From: Cepaea nemoralis
Taxonomy: Eukaryota; Mollusca; Gastropoda; Stylommatophora; Helicidae
DNA: 64,000 nucleotides
Assembly: GCA_014155875.1 (NCBI GenBank)
Contig: JACEFZ010027759.1
Span: 102,203-166,202 of the forward strand
Direction of reading: 5' to 3'
Part shown: positions 1 to 10,369 of the stretch, piece by piece
Numbering within the stretch: the stretch's first letter is position 1
Layout of the letters: each line of letters starts with the position of its first letter
The notes under the pieces: model-generated
The model's input: the letters and a program-made list of their open reading frames with translations, nothing else
What the model was told of the DNA's origin: nothing
The model's database searches: none
Translations under genes and position numbers: made by a program

Positions 1-29
1 CTACGCAGCAAGAAAACTGGAAGCTACTA

Positions 30-380
30 GGTGCACCCAGACTTGAACCTCTATCATGTGACCTGCCAGTTGGTGAAGGCATTGATACATCTCCACAGTT
101 CTCAGCCCTTGGTGTTCCGAATCAATTCCACTGATATTCCTCCATGCTTCAGTCCATCCAACATCATGTCTCCCTGTCTGCTTCTGTCTCCTCTACCACT
201 GATCTTTCCAATCACCCAATGTTTTCCAATACCTCTCTTCTCATCACATGACCAAAGAATGATGTTTGCCTCTTTCTTAGAGTGGTATAAAATGTATTAG
301 CCTCTTCAAAGCAATCATTCTAATTACTCTGGCAGTCAAAGTCTATTGCCTTCAAGCTCTTCCTAATTTGTTCCTTCATG
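30..380 (-). pseudogene. Decayed LINE 3' end
   Basis: The minus strand from about 275 downward reads, across frames, like 'R-Q-S-FFGHVMRR..LEN' followed by a basic stretch and 'LDGL'. This is typical of the last 100 residues of a LINE reverse transcriptase polyprotein. Frames are broken. Similar tails occur at 2575-2850, 21580-21920 and 30680-30950. Confidence 0.4.
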
Positions 381-450
381 TAGATGATAGTCCTAGTCTA
401 AAATGGAAAAAAAAAATTCCATGATAAGATAATGGAAAAACAATTCTTAC

Positions 451-497
451 CACTTTTATAGTCACTGTCAAACATAGCTTTCCTCCCCACATAGAAT
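451..497 (-). CDS. PCID2: PCID2 exon 9, last exon inside the window
   Basis: A 47-bp exon encoding (R)FYVGRKAMFDSDYKS, matching 'YYVGRKAMFDSDFKQ' of PCID2. The acceptor ends gctgtcgacag and the donor is gtaaga, ending in phase 1. The nine exons total 685 coding bases (228 codons plus one base), against roughly 400 residues for known PCID2. The winged-helix half of the PCI domain must therefore lie beyond the left edge. I found no further PCID2 exon in 1-450. Confidence 0.9.
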
Positions 498-1014
498 CTG
501 TCGACAGCAAACGGTTTGGTTATTTAAATGTGTGATTTTTAAATGATTTCCATACATGAAATGCACATACTAATAAGAAACTTAGGTAATTATATTCATT
601 TCATTTTGATGCACACCCTCAGGACATTGGGCTGGAGTCTGTTGACAATGAAATACCTCAAACCAGGAAACATGACCACTCCTAGGCCTAATCCCAACCA
701 GCTCATAATGTGCTGTGCTGAACCATGTCCTTGTTACATCCTAATGTGCCTTGCCACAGATGTGAAGTTCCGGTACCATCTTGAACACCCTTCTGGTTTA
801 TAGCTTGGAGAGGAGAAAGATAACATTGCAACACAGTTCCCATGAAGATGGTACTTTATTAATCGGATCAGGAAGAAAGTCTTTATACCAACTTCACTTC
901 AGTAAATGCTACACCTTTTCAAGGATTAAATGAAGCTGAATGCAAACATCAGACTAGAGAACTTAAAATTCAGTTTTCCAGAGGACTCACACCAATCAAC
1001 CAAACAATCAGATA

Positions 1015-2290
1015 TCATAACTGTCTGTGACAATGACAATTGGATATCACATTTATCTGTAACTGTGACAATGGCAATCAGATATCATATATGTCGGTAA
1101 CTGTGACAATGGCAATCAGATATCATGTCTGTCTGTAACTATGATAATGGCAGGCGGATATCATATCTGTCTGTAACTGTGACAATGGCAATCAGATATC
1201 ATATCTGTCTGTGACTGTGACAAGGACAATCAGATATTATGTTTGTCTGTGATTGTAACAACGACAATCAGATATATCTGCCTGTAACTGTGACAGTGAC
1301 AATCAGATATATCTGTCTCTAGCTGTGACAGTGACAATCCGATATCATATTTGTAGCTAATAAAATTAATATCTGATATTATATTGGTCTGTAACTGTGA
1401 CAATGACAATCAGATATCATATCTGTCTGTAACTGTGACAATGACAATCAGATATCATATCTGTCTGTAACTGTGACAATGACAATCAGTTATCATAGTT
1501 ATCTGTGACTGTGACAATGACAATCAGATATCTTCTTCTTCTTCTTCGTTCATCCGGAGTTTTTTTTTCGGATGTGATTGCGTTGTGCCTGTTTACAGCA
1601 GAGCTGCGTTATTGCGCCGTTAGGCCGACACATCCGACTTCTGCGGGCATTTGTTGACCGGGTTAACCTTCCCGGCAATCAGATATCATATCTGTCTGTA
1701 ACTGTGACAATGACAATCAGATATCATAGTTATCTGTGACTGTGACAATGACAATCAGATATCATATCTGTCTGTAACTGTGACAATGGCAATCAGATAT
1801 ATCTGTCTGTAACTGTGACAATGGCAATCAGATATCATAGTTATCTGTGACTGTGACAATGACAATCAGATATCATATCTGTCTGTAACTTTGACAATGG
1901 CAATCAGATATGATATATGTCTGTGACTGTGACAATGGCAATCAGATATGATATCTGTCTGTGACTGTGACAATGGCAATCAGATATATCCATCTCTAGC
2001 TGTGAAACTGACAATCCAATATATGTGTAGCTGTTAAAATGATTTCTGATATCATATTGGTCTGTAACTGTGATATTGGCAATTTGTTTGTAACTGTGAC
2101 AATGACAATTATATATCACGTGTCTGTAAGTGTGACAATTACAATCAGATACCACATTTGTCTGTAACTGTGACAAAGACAAAACTGATATTTTCCTGCG
2201 GCAGTGATAATAAAAAAAAATAGTTACATATCTGTAACTGTGACAATGATTAAAATAGATACATTAACTGTCTATAGCTGCGGCTAATGA
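1015..2290. repeat. 38-bp minisatellite in PCID2 intron 8
   Basis: About thirty imperfect copies of a 38-base unit whose core reads atctgtctgtaactgtgac followed by aatgacaatcagatatcat. Some units are shortened by a few bases, and the array degrades towards 2290 near exon 8. It is interrupted by a 143-bp element at 1533-1675. Weak open frames here are translated repeat. Confidence 0.95.
1533..1675 (-). mobile_element. Short (GAA)n-tailed retroelement inserted in the minisatellite
   Basis: A 143-bp insertion flanked by the 12-base duplication caatcagatatc (1521-1532 and 1676-1687). On the minus strand it starts ccgggaaggttaacccgg and ends in (GAA)n. A second copy in the other orientation lies at 10550-10699, also with a target duplication. 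No protein capacity and no clear tRNA head, so it is either a SINE or a truncated LINE 3' end. Confidence 0.85.
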
Positions 2291-2300
2291 CACATCTTAC

Positions 2301-2395
2301 CTGTATGTGACTAACTGTGACAAACTAAACTTGTCTTTGATTGGAAGGCTTTCAATGGCTCGAATCAACGGCTTACACAGGTGTAGTTTGTTAAT
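2301..2395 (-). CDS. PCID2: PCID2 exon 8
   Basis: A 95-bp exon encoding [20 protein letters not shown] then [11 protein letters not shown] plus two bases. It matches the PCID2 block [14 protein letters not shown]. The acceptor ends tcatgacag and the donor is gtaaga. The 38-bp minisatellite fills the intron directly downstream, with degenerate units reaching almost to the donor. Confidence 0.93.
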
Positions 2396-2574
2396 CTGTC
2401 ATGAAAAATTACGTTAATATTTCAAGACAATTGTGATATTTCAAACAATGAGTGAACATTAATTTCAGCCCAGATTCCCTTTCCCCTCACATATCCTCCC
2501 TCAACTAACGGCAAGGCCATGTGGCACTTAATGACCTGATATACTAAAATATATCCTTTACCTTGAGTCAAATA

Positions 2575-2850
2575 TGATATAGAGTTCTTCTTATAGTCCA
2601 TGCCATGTGGCATTGGTCTTCGTGTTTGTCCACAGCCTTCGATCTCATGTACTGCTAATCATTTTTAATGCAAACGTTCCTTCATGTCATGTCAAATGGT
2701 CTAGCATTTTCTCTCTTGATTTCCCCATGCCTCTCTTCCCATCCAACTTTCCCACTGTCACGACATTCTCCAGTTTTCCCCTTCTCATGACAAGCCCAAA
2801 GAATGTGGACTGTCTTATTCTGATGCGAGTAACCAGTTCTCCTTAGATAA
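2575..2850 (-). pseudogene. Decayed LINE 3' end
   Basis: The minus strand encodes RIRQSTFFGLVMRRGKLENV then VTVGKLDGKRGMGKSREKML, a typical LINE C-terminal stretch. It ends near the motif ggcatggactataagaagaa, which recurs at the end of the copy at 30680-30950. Frame breaks are present. Confidence 0.55.
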
Positions 2851-2959
2851 AGAGCTTCACAACAGGTTGTTGTGGAGATATTATTTGTGACAGGAGTTCA
2901 AAACCTACTGAAATTCATTGTCGGCTGTCACGTGTGTCTGGACAATAGACTGAGCACAT

Positions 2960-4195
2960 TCATCAGTGTTTGAAAATGTAAACGCTTTCATAATAGTCAT
3001 GAATCCATTGAGGGTGAGCCCCATAATGAGTCGACCTAAAAGTGTCATTACGAGTGAAGTCATAAAGTGTCAAAAAGGTTGTTTCGAACAATCACAGAGT
3101 TACTACTGTGCGCGAAGTCGTGATGGCTACTTTCATAAGCAAAAGATCTGTGGACATTATCATCAAGGATTACCTCGATTTTCATAAAATTTCCTGTTGA
3201 TGGGTGCCAAACAACTTAATTTTTACTTTAAAAAAAACACAGCAAGAGCAGAAGAGCTGTGATTTGCTGAAAACAAATGGGTCGGTACAAAGTGAGGTGG
3301 TGATTTTCTACACATTTTCATTACAACTGTTGAGACATTGGTACATCACTACATGCCTGAAACAAATAGATCATCCATGCAATAAAAACACCCAGGATCA
3401 CCGCCACCTAAACAGTTTCCCTCAGCACTTTCAGTGGGTAAGGTTATGGCATCATGTTTTGGGACCACAAAAGTATTGTTATGTGGATTTCTTAAAAAGG
3501 GGAGAAACTATAAATGCTGAGTATTCCTCACTACTTTCTAATTCCTCCGAAATCGGAGAGTGTCTGCCTGTACAGCGAGGAACCACCAGTCTGCACACCA
3601 ATAAGCCAGACATGGGACAATGGATACTCACGCAAACCTCAGGTCCCATATGACATCATACTGATGTTGGACAACAGGATGCTTTCATCCGACATACAGG
3701 ACTTTGCGTAGGAGCTCAAGCCAACGAACACAAGCAAGCAAGCAAGCACTACTTTCTAACAAAGTTCAGAAGGCCATTCACCATAAACACACAGGATTGT
3801 CCAATAAAGGTGTCATTCTTCAACATGACAACACCAGACCTCATACAGCCGCCAAAACTATGGTATTTATTGACCAATTGCAATCAAAGGGATTGCCCCA
3901 CTCGCCTTACAGTCCTGACATGACTCTGATTTTCACCTTTTTGGCCCTTTGAAACAGCATCTCGAAGGACACAAGTTGACACAGATGATGAAATGTATCA
4001 GACAGTTCTCCAGTCACTCAAGAACCAGCTACAAGAATTGTATGCTGCTGGAATACAGCAGCTGGTAGCCCGATGAGAAAAATGTGTTGCAGTGGCAGGT
4101 GAATATGTCAAAAAATAGTACAGGAAATTTCCATTTGTCTCTCATAGTTATCCAGGTATTAGATCAATTCGGATACTTTCTGGACAACCCTTGTA
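2960..4195 (+). pseudogene. Mariner-type transposase relic, interrupted
   Basis: Broken frames give a recognisable mariner transposase: a helix-turn-helix tail near 3090-3180, HHYMPETNRSSMQ near 3340-3380, PGSPPPKQFP, GKVMASCF, VDFLKRGETINAEYSS, then after an interruption HDNTRPHTAA and LPHSPYSPDM, and finally LYAAGIQQLVAR. The last two acidic motifs are spaced as in the D34D group; the first catalytic Asp region is degraded. The right end (4171-4195) has the mariner-like terminus ggatactttctggacaaccc followed by ttgta. I could not find the left terminal repeat. An unrelated 205-bp element splits the gene at 3542-3746. Confidence 0.85.
3542..3746 (+). mobile_element. 205-bp (AAGC)n-tailed element inside the mariner
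   Basis: Flanked by the 13-base duplication cactactttctaa (3529-3541 and 3747-3759), which in one copy restores the mariner reading INAEYSS-LLSN. It begins ttcctccgaaatcggagag and ends in (AAGC)n. The same sequence in the opposite orientation is part of the composite insertions at 38788 and 49497. It is non-coding and of unknown class, probably a SINE or a 5'-truncated element. Confidence 0.85.
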
Positions 4196-4449
4196 TTGAA
4201 CTCCCTAGAAGCTTAGATAGTTAAATGTTTCCATTTAAACAAACTGAATTATTTACTATCAAACTTAAAAGACAATGGTAATACTGTATGAGATACATCT
4301 ACAGTAGCATATCGCAAAAGGTATTGGTTATGTTGATACCACAATAATAGTACAGCATATGTGAAGTTTGTAATATTGTAACTTGCCAACCAAGACACTG
4401 TCTACCTTCAATACCCAGCAGTCACGGGATTCTTTTTTTTTTTCTGACC

Positions 4450-4738
4450 AACACATTTCTGAAGCTGTGGCAGAGCCATGGATAGCACGCTTGCCTGTCG
4501 GATTGATGGTCATGTGTTCCAATCCCCACTGACAACAGGTTCTTAAAGTTCCCTGCACTGCCAGGTTGACCCAGCCTAAAATCAGTACCAGGAATGTCAT
4601 GGGAAGCGAAGATGACCAGCATGGTATTTACCACATCACTCATCGAATGCCTAGTGGTCAATAAAAATATGAGTCTAGCACCATACATTCAGTAAGCCTC
4701 ACGCATCCTTTACTTTTCTTCACTTACAGCTGGAGGGG
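4450..4738 (+). mobile_element. tRNA-derived SINE, family 1
   Basis: The head has a box A-like agccatggatagcacg and a box B-like gtgttccaatcccc. It is followed by the family body ggttgacccagcctaaaat and a tail near tcctttacttttcttcac. Other copies are at 5200-5458, 5459-5504 with 7627-7800, 11385-11600, 12665-12960 and 12961-13350. Confidence 0.75.
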
Positions 4739-5055
4739 AGACAGAGCTAAATTAATTGGGTATCAGATAATTTTCAGAATAGTCTGGAAAGGAAAGAAGG
4801 GAATTTGCCATTCCATTTCATTATGTCATTAAAATGGTATGACAGAATCACTCATATGGAGCTTATGGAAAGAAAGAAATTTCAGTGAAACAAGAGGTGG
4901 GGAAAATATGCTAGGCATTGGGTATGACATAAACAGAGAAAACCTGTGAATAGTCTAATTAAAATTACATTTAAAATAAAATAAAAGTTAGTAATATTAA
5001 AATAGTTAAATTCTTATACAAATTAGTAATATGAAAATAGTTAAATTCTAATTAC

Positions 5056-5131
5056 CTTAAAGTAGATCTTGAACAGCTGATTGACAAGGTTCAGCATTCC
5101 CCACTTTTTAGAATCTTCTATTGCAGCTCGG
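5056..5131 (-). CDS. PCID2: PCID2 exon 7
   Basis: A 76-bp exon encoding [20 protein letters not shown] then KIYFK, matching '[24 protein letters not shown]' of PCID2. The acceptor ends caatacag and the donor is gtaatt. It ends in phase 0 and joins exon 8, which starts with the conserved [15 protein letters not shown] tRNA-derived SINE begins about 70 bp upstream in the intron. Confidence 0.95.
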
Positions 5132-5199
5132 CTGTATTGTTTGAAAGAAAACGCACATCTGTTAATACAGCTCAAATATACAAGAATATACAAGCAAAG

Positions 5200-5458
5200 G
5201 ACCCTGTAACATGCCCTAAAGCAAATGGTGCTAGACCTTTATTGTTAAAGTCCAATCGGCACTTGGAGTGTGGTGTGGTTAGTATCATGCTGGCCACCGT
5301 CACTCCCCAGAACTTTTCCTGGTACACCTTATAGGCTGGGTTGACCTGGAAGCCCACAGGAAAATTTTTTTTACATCCCAGCTGTGATGAGGAGTTGAAC
5401 ACATGACCACGAAATTGGCATGAGCATGTTAGCAACTGTACTACCACAACTCCCCAGT
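5200..5458 (-). mobile_element. tRNA-derived SINE, family 1
   Basis: On the minus strand: box A-like ggtagtacagttgc, box B-like gtgttcaactcctc, then body ggtcaacccagcctataagg and the tail region with gtctagcacc. It sits about 70 bp upstream of PCID2 exon 7. Confidence 0.75.
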
Positions 5459-5504
5459 GAAAGGAATAGGAAGTAAAGTAATGGTCCTTTTTTATACCTT
5501 AAGG
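5459..5504 (-). mobile_element. 3' end of a family 1 SINE cut off by the hAT insertion
   Basis: On the minus strand this reads ccttaagg, then a purine-rich stretch ending near ccattactttactt. It matches the 3' end of the intact SINE at 12665-12960 (ccttaaggcaagtaaaaggg). The rest of the same SINE copy is at 7627-7800. Confidence 0.65.
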
Positions 5505-5827
5505 CAGTGCTTCCCAAAGTGGTGATCCGCAGACCAGTGCCAGTCCACGAGCCCTTTTTGGCCAGTCCGCAACGTGAGTTGAAAAAAGAAAAGAGTTAAA
5601 TAGTTTCTCCTTTGAGGACTGTTTTTAAAAAACAAGATTGTCCTTTTCTCAAAACATGATATCTGTATCGTTTTTATGGTAATTTAATTTTAAAATAAAT
5701 TGAGCATGCAGCCATATAACCCAAGGAGTATTTATTTTTAAGGAGAAGCAAATCATCGGTTCAATGGGAAAGTTAAAAATAGTAACCAGCTGAGACCGAT
5801 ACTAAAAGCTGGCCCGGTCGACGACAT

Positions 5828-6031
5828 TTGTTATTGACGACGTGCGTTTCTTTTCTTTCCTATGTTACGAAAAGTGAGAAAGATGCACATTATAATTTGC
5901 TGATTGTCATAAGATGCAGAACATACAGAAACAGTATGGAAATTTGTTCTCCTTTGCGGGTAGCGCTGTCTACAATTGAGCCACGATTTGATAAGCTTGT
6001 AAATAATAAACAGGCCCACCCCTCGCATTAA
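5828..6031 (+). pseudogene. C-terminal fragment of a hAT transposase (ZBED5-like)
   Basis: The last residues read LRVALSTIEPRFDKLV then NNKQAHPSH and a stop. This is the characteristic end of the hAT dimerisation region of ZBED5/FAM200-type transposases. The upstream part of the gene, including the zinc finger and the catalytic DDE residues, is not present in the element. Confidence 0.7.
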
Positions 6032-6119
6032 ATAGTTACTGTAAGCAGCTGATCATTAAATTATTTTTATTACAACATACTGTAATTTAGTCAGCTTGTT
6101 TAAAATCTGGGTTGGTGGT

Positions 6120-7220
6120 TGGAGCATCGGTGTGTGATGAGTGTGGGGATGTGTGTGTGTGGAAGGGGGATGTGGCTGGATGGAGGATGTATGTGTCGGT
6201 AGTGAGGGTGATTGTAGATGGGGGATGTGTGGGTCGGTAGGAGATTGTGGGAGATGTGTGTGTGGGTGAGGGATGTGTCTTGGGGATGTGTGTGGGTGTG
6301 GTGTTGTGTGAGAGAGAAAATGGGTGTGGATAAAGGATGTGTGTGTGGGTGGGTGGGGGTGTGGTTTCATGTGGGTGTGCGGGTGGGTGTGGATGTTGTG
6401 AGGGTGGGGGATGTGTGTTTGGATGGGTGGTTGGGGTATCTGACTGTGGGTGGGTAGATGGGAGATATATGTGTTGATGAATGGGTGAGGGATGTGTGGG
6501 TGTTAGTGGTTGAGGGATAAGTACATGTGTGGCGTTTTGTGTGAGGGGGATCAGTGTATGGGTGGGGTATGTGTGTGTGGGTTGGGTGTGCATGGACGGG
6601 AGGTGTGTGTTTGTGAATGGGAGATGTGTTGGTGGGTGGGATGTGTGTGAGGGATGTGTGTATGGGTGGGGAGATGTGTGTGTGGGTGGGGATGTGTGTG
6701 TATATGAGTAGGGGTGTGTGGTTAAGGGATGTGTGGCTGGGGGGTGGGTGGGTAGAGGGTGGGTGATTGTATATGGGTAAGGGTGTGTGGTTAAGGGATG
6801 TGTGGTTAAGGGATGTTTGATTGTGGGATGGGTGGGTGAAGGATGTGTGGATGGGTAGAGGATATGTGGGTGGGTGAGTGTGTGTAGATTAGGAGATGGT
6901 GGGGGATGTTTGTATGGGTGGGCTCGGGATCTGTGAGTGGGCTGGGGGAGATGGGAGATTATGTGGGTGGGTGCGGAATTTGTGTGTGGGTAGGTGCGGG
7001 ATATGTGTGTGTGCATGGGGGATGTGTGGTTGAGGGATGTGTGTTTGGCTGGCTGGTTGGAGGTGTGTGGGTGGAGGAGGATATGTGGGTTGGTGATTGT
7101 TGGTGGGGAATGGGATGGGTGGAGGATATGTGAGTGGGTGGGAAGATGTGAGTGGGTGGGAAGATGTGTGTGGGTGGGTGATGTGTGGGTGGGGGAATGT
7201 ATGTGTGCTTGGGGTGTGTC
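6120..7220. repeat. GT-rich minisatellite inside the hAT element
   Basis: About 1.1 kb of a loose repeat whose units resemble gatgtgtgtgggtgg, with variable length and many substitutions. It is open in several frames, including a 416-residue His/Pro/Thr frame on the minus strand; these are low-complexity artefacts. It belongs to the transposon, since it lies between the inverted repeats. Confidence 0.95.
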
Positions 7221-7626
7221 TGATTTGGTATCGTTTTCAAAGATATATTTTATTTTTATTTTATATTGGTGTTCATTACTGTCGGTGTCTACGAGTATAT
7301 AAACCGTTACAGAAAGACCTAAATGTAGCTTTGACATTTGAAAAATTTTTTGATTTGTAAATCTCTAAAATAAAATTTTTACTCATGAAAATGGGACCAC
7401 CAGTAAATAAATCACCGTCATCCAATAATATTATAAAGAAGTATTTAGCGCACCGGGACAACACCCACAATTATGTTAAATCTTATATTTATATTAAAAT
7501 GTATATTGAGGTCATATAAAATTCCAGATAATATGGAGAACAATTTTTTTTTAAACAGCACTGGTCCCTCGTGGAAAAGGAAAATTTTATGTCGGTCTGC
7601 GAAAGTGAAAAGTTTGGGAAGCACTG

Positions 7627-7800
7627 TCTTAAGGCACAAGGGGCATATGTTGCTGGACCCATAATTTTATATACTAATCAGGTACTTGAGTGTGATGTAA
7701 GCAGCCTCTACTTCCCAAGACTTTTTCTAGAACCTATTTTAGGCTGGGTCGATCTGGGGACTCTTGCTGATGTCACTAAAAAGATGAAAATCCTGCTTTA
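7627..7800 (-). mobile_element. Body of the family 1 SINE split by the hAT insertion
   Basis: The minus strand carries gatcgacccagcctaaaat and a segment ending in tgtgccttaaga. This is the body of the SINE whose last 46 bases lie on the other side of the hAT element. Confidence 0.65.
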
Positions 7801-7949
7801 AGAAATCGCCAACTGATAGTTAGCTATGCCTGCAGGAGGCTGTTGCCACTGATATTACTACTAGTTTTTTAAATGATGGTGCTTGGTTTAGAGTGAGCTC
7901 AAATAATAACTGAAGTGTTTAAAGTAATAACCAGGACAGAAACATACAA

Positions 7950-8600
7950 GATGACAACTAGGAGACATTAGGTCACGATAATAGCTGTCTAGAACTGAAT
8001 GAATATTCTCTGCAATATATCTTTGTCATTCGAAGTGAGAAAAAGATATCTTAAGTGCTATGTCAAGCCAATCCTGATGTACAGGCGTGAATTATGAACA
8101 ATTAGTACATTAGTGAGGAATTAGGTGGAAACTGCATAGATGAGGTTTTATAGAAAAATGATGAGAACATCATAGACAGATAAAAAGTATAATGAAGATA
8201 TCATGAAAGAAGTTAACTCACAAAAGTAATAGCTGTCTGGGACTGTAGTAGTAGAACAACGCTGAAAGTGTTTGATAATGTCAAGAATAAGTGATCAACT
8301 TACAGCAAGTTTATCGGTACAGGTTGAATGAGAAGGTCAATTAATAATAAATGCTGCCAAAGGGGAAAGAACTAGCCAGACTCCAACAAATCAAGAGGCG
8401 AGGAAAAGATGGTACTGAATAGGATATACATTGAGAAAACCTGAGAATAGCATAACTAGAAAGTCCTTTCACTGGAGACAAACAGGACACATGAAAAAGA
8501 GGTTAGGCTTAAAAAGCCACAGAGAAGAGAACTAGGGAGAGAAATGAATAATATGGGGAGGTAATGGCTGTAGGTAAAAAAAAGATAAGTAAAGTAATTA
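7950..8600 (+). pseudogene. Decayed LINE reverse transcriptase C-terminus
   Basis: Broken frames include LKCYVKPILMYRRE, then a stretch with FYRKMMRTS-TDKKYNEDIM. This resembles the 'LKCYVWPVLLYGCETW ... MWCYRRMLRISWTDKVSNEEVL' region of many LINE polyproteins. No tail or target duplication was found. Confidence 0.55.
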
Positions 8601-8904
8601 GTTGCTTAAGGGCCTATGCTCCAATTGGGGATAAAAGTCTGAAGAAGAAGACTGCCAATTGGATGAACAATGTTAGAATCTTCATATATACCAGGTCACA
8701 ACTTTATGGATATGAGTGACCACTTCCCGTTCTTGCTGCTTTCCTCAACAGTGAACAGTATCAGGTATCAAACCTGTATGATTTGATTTACCACAACTTA
8801 GTTTCCTGGCAGGCCACCTAAAAACAATCAATACTCTTTCTTAAATTATAACTGTACATAATCTAGTATGAACACAAGAACAAAGAATAGATCATAGAAC
8901 TTAC

Positions 8905-9008
8905 TTGTCTGAAGCACAGACTCTGAACAATCCCATCAACAACTCTGCTGCTTTCTCCAACTTCTCACCAGCTTTCCCTTTGTTCTTTGCTACCAACTGA
9001 ATATCTGC
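8905..9008 (-). CDS. PCID2: PCID2 exon 6
   Basis: A 104-bp exon with an acceptor ending acaccgcag and a consensus donor gtaagt. It encodes [20 protein letters not shown] then [14 protein letters not shown], matching the PCID2 stretch with '[21 protein letters not shown]'. It ends with two bases of a codon completed by C of exon 7 (Asn). The PCI-type helical repeats begin around here in the family. Confidence 0.95.
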
Positions 9009-9059
9009 CTGCGGTGTCAGGAATGGTGAAATATATCAATGAATATTAATGCCTAGTAC

Positions 9060-9650
9060 ATCACACACATCAATGTGGATTTGAGTCAGTTCTGTAGATG
9101 TCACAAACTGGTACCTAGCCATTTTGACAGATGATGGTTTGTTACATTGTGCTTTAAAAAAAAGCATACTAACTACAATCCATGGCTGTGAGACCGGGGG
9201 TGGGGTTATATCTCTCCATAGGACAAAGCCGGGGAGAAATGCAGACCATGAGTTGCCCATGCAGCATGATCCCTCTCTCGGCCTGCCTAGTTTACTCCAG
9301 AGGAAAGGTAACACCAATACATCTGGAACAAGATAAGCTACAGAAGCTGCCAGATCAGCAAAGCAATGCTCTAACTGAATGCCTGTTGGAGTTTCTATCC
9401 TAGACCAGTTGCCGACCAAAGCTTAGGGCCTGGTTTGCATGGCCATGACATTTTGTCTTTAGGTTGCATTTCCTTGTACCAGGATAAGGCTTGTAACTTC
9501 CCAATTGCGCTCCTACACCCGAAGCTGTTTGCATAATGTGGGGAGCCAGGTTTGGTGAGTGCCGCCCAACATTCATGCTAACAGAAAATAGGTAGTACCA
9601 TTAACTGTCATACGGTAGCTCAGTCACATCTGACTAAGGCCTGACTCAGG
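9060..9650. repeat. Interspersed repeat of unknown class
   Basis: Non-coding sequence with marks such as tgacagatgatggtttgtta, ctccataggacaaagcc, catgcagcatgatccctctc and gcttagggcctggtttgc. Parts recur at 16815-17065, 17880-18345, and 18715-18788 with 19540-19640. Orientation and ends are unclear. Confidence 0.7.
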
Positions 9651-9695
9651 CTGGGGATATAGCAGTTAAATAATGGTGGCATGAAGTTGAATGAA

Positions 9696-10210
9696 GGGCG
9701 GTCAAAAAGTTGTGCACTTTAAGACAGGTGGGAGCACCATGTATCAATGTCAACATTGTATCACACAACATGTTTCAATTTCTAATACATATGTGGCAAA
9801 TGCAGGGTGCTGTGTGCAGTGAGAAATTGTCAGGAAATTGATGCAGGTGTGTATAAAACAGCATCACGGACAAAACAGAGGTTCCTTGCGTAATCAAATT
9901 CCTGCAGGGCAAATCACCAAAGCAAATTAATTATGAGATTTTCACCATTTATAAGGATGTCTGTTCTTCAAATGACACTGTGAAGCATTGACAAAATCAC
10001 TTTCAAATGGGACCCTAGAAGTGGTTCTGGCATGAGCCCAGATGAGGGAGTTCTACAATTATGGCATTAAATTAGCGAGAAGGACATGGAAGACGTATAT
10101 CGCATTGAGGGGTGAATATGTAGAGAAGGACTAATGTTCACATCAATTTCCGAGTATATGAGACATGTCTTGATTCTTTCATACTGAAGTGCCAAATTTT
10201 TAAACTGCCC
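9696..10210 (+). mobile_element. Deleted mariner-like element (MITE-like)
   Basis: The ends gggcggtcaaaaagttgtgc and (reverse complement of the right end) gggcagtttaaaaatttggc form imperfect inverted repeats. Inside, IKFLQGKSPKQINYEIFTIY then KDVCSSNDTVK resembles the N-terminal helix-turn-helix of mariner transposases (GKSPKEIHERL...STVKRW). The catalytic part is absent; the element is 515 bp. Confidence 0.6.
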
Positions 10211-10369
10211 ATTGTACATAATATGCACATTTGTATAAAGTGGAGACCGACCATTAAATATTACAGGTCTGATATATGTAATAATCTATTAGACAATCCT
10301 CACTGTGAATGTGAACAATTACATCAAGGACTTTAAATACTATATAATGGTTCTTTTTCTGTTTTTTTG

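Larger units (their letters stand above)
5505..7626 (+). mobile_element. hAT-type DNA transposon relic
   Basis: The terminal inverted repeats CAGTGCTTCCCAAA face each other at 5505 and 7626 and continue imperfectly, with cgcagacc shared further in. The flanks are an 8-base duplication, ccttaagg and tcttaagg (7 of 8 identical), as expected for hAT. Inside are the last residues of a hAT transposase (5828-6031) and a long GT-rich minisatellite. Most of the transposase is missing. Confidence 0.85.

Noticed and set aside
1015..2290. CRISPR-like array of repeats and spacers
   Set aside because: The 38-bp units are contiguous with no unique spacers, and the genome is eukaryotic.
6087..7337. 416-residue His/Pro/Thr-rich frame on the minus strand
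   Set aside because: It is entirely the GT-rich minisatellite inside the hAT element; the low stop density comes from the repeat.
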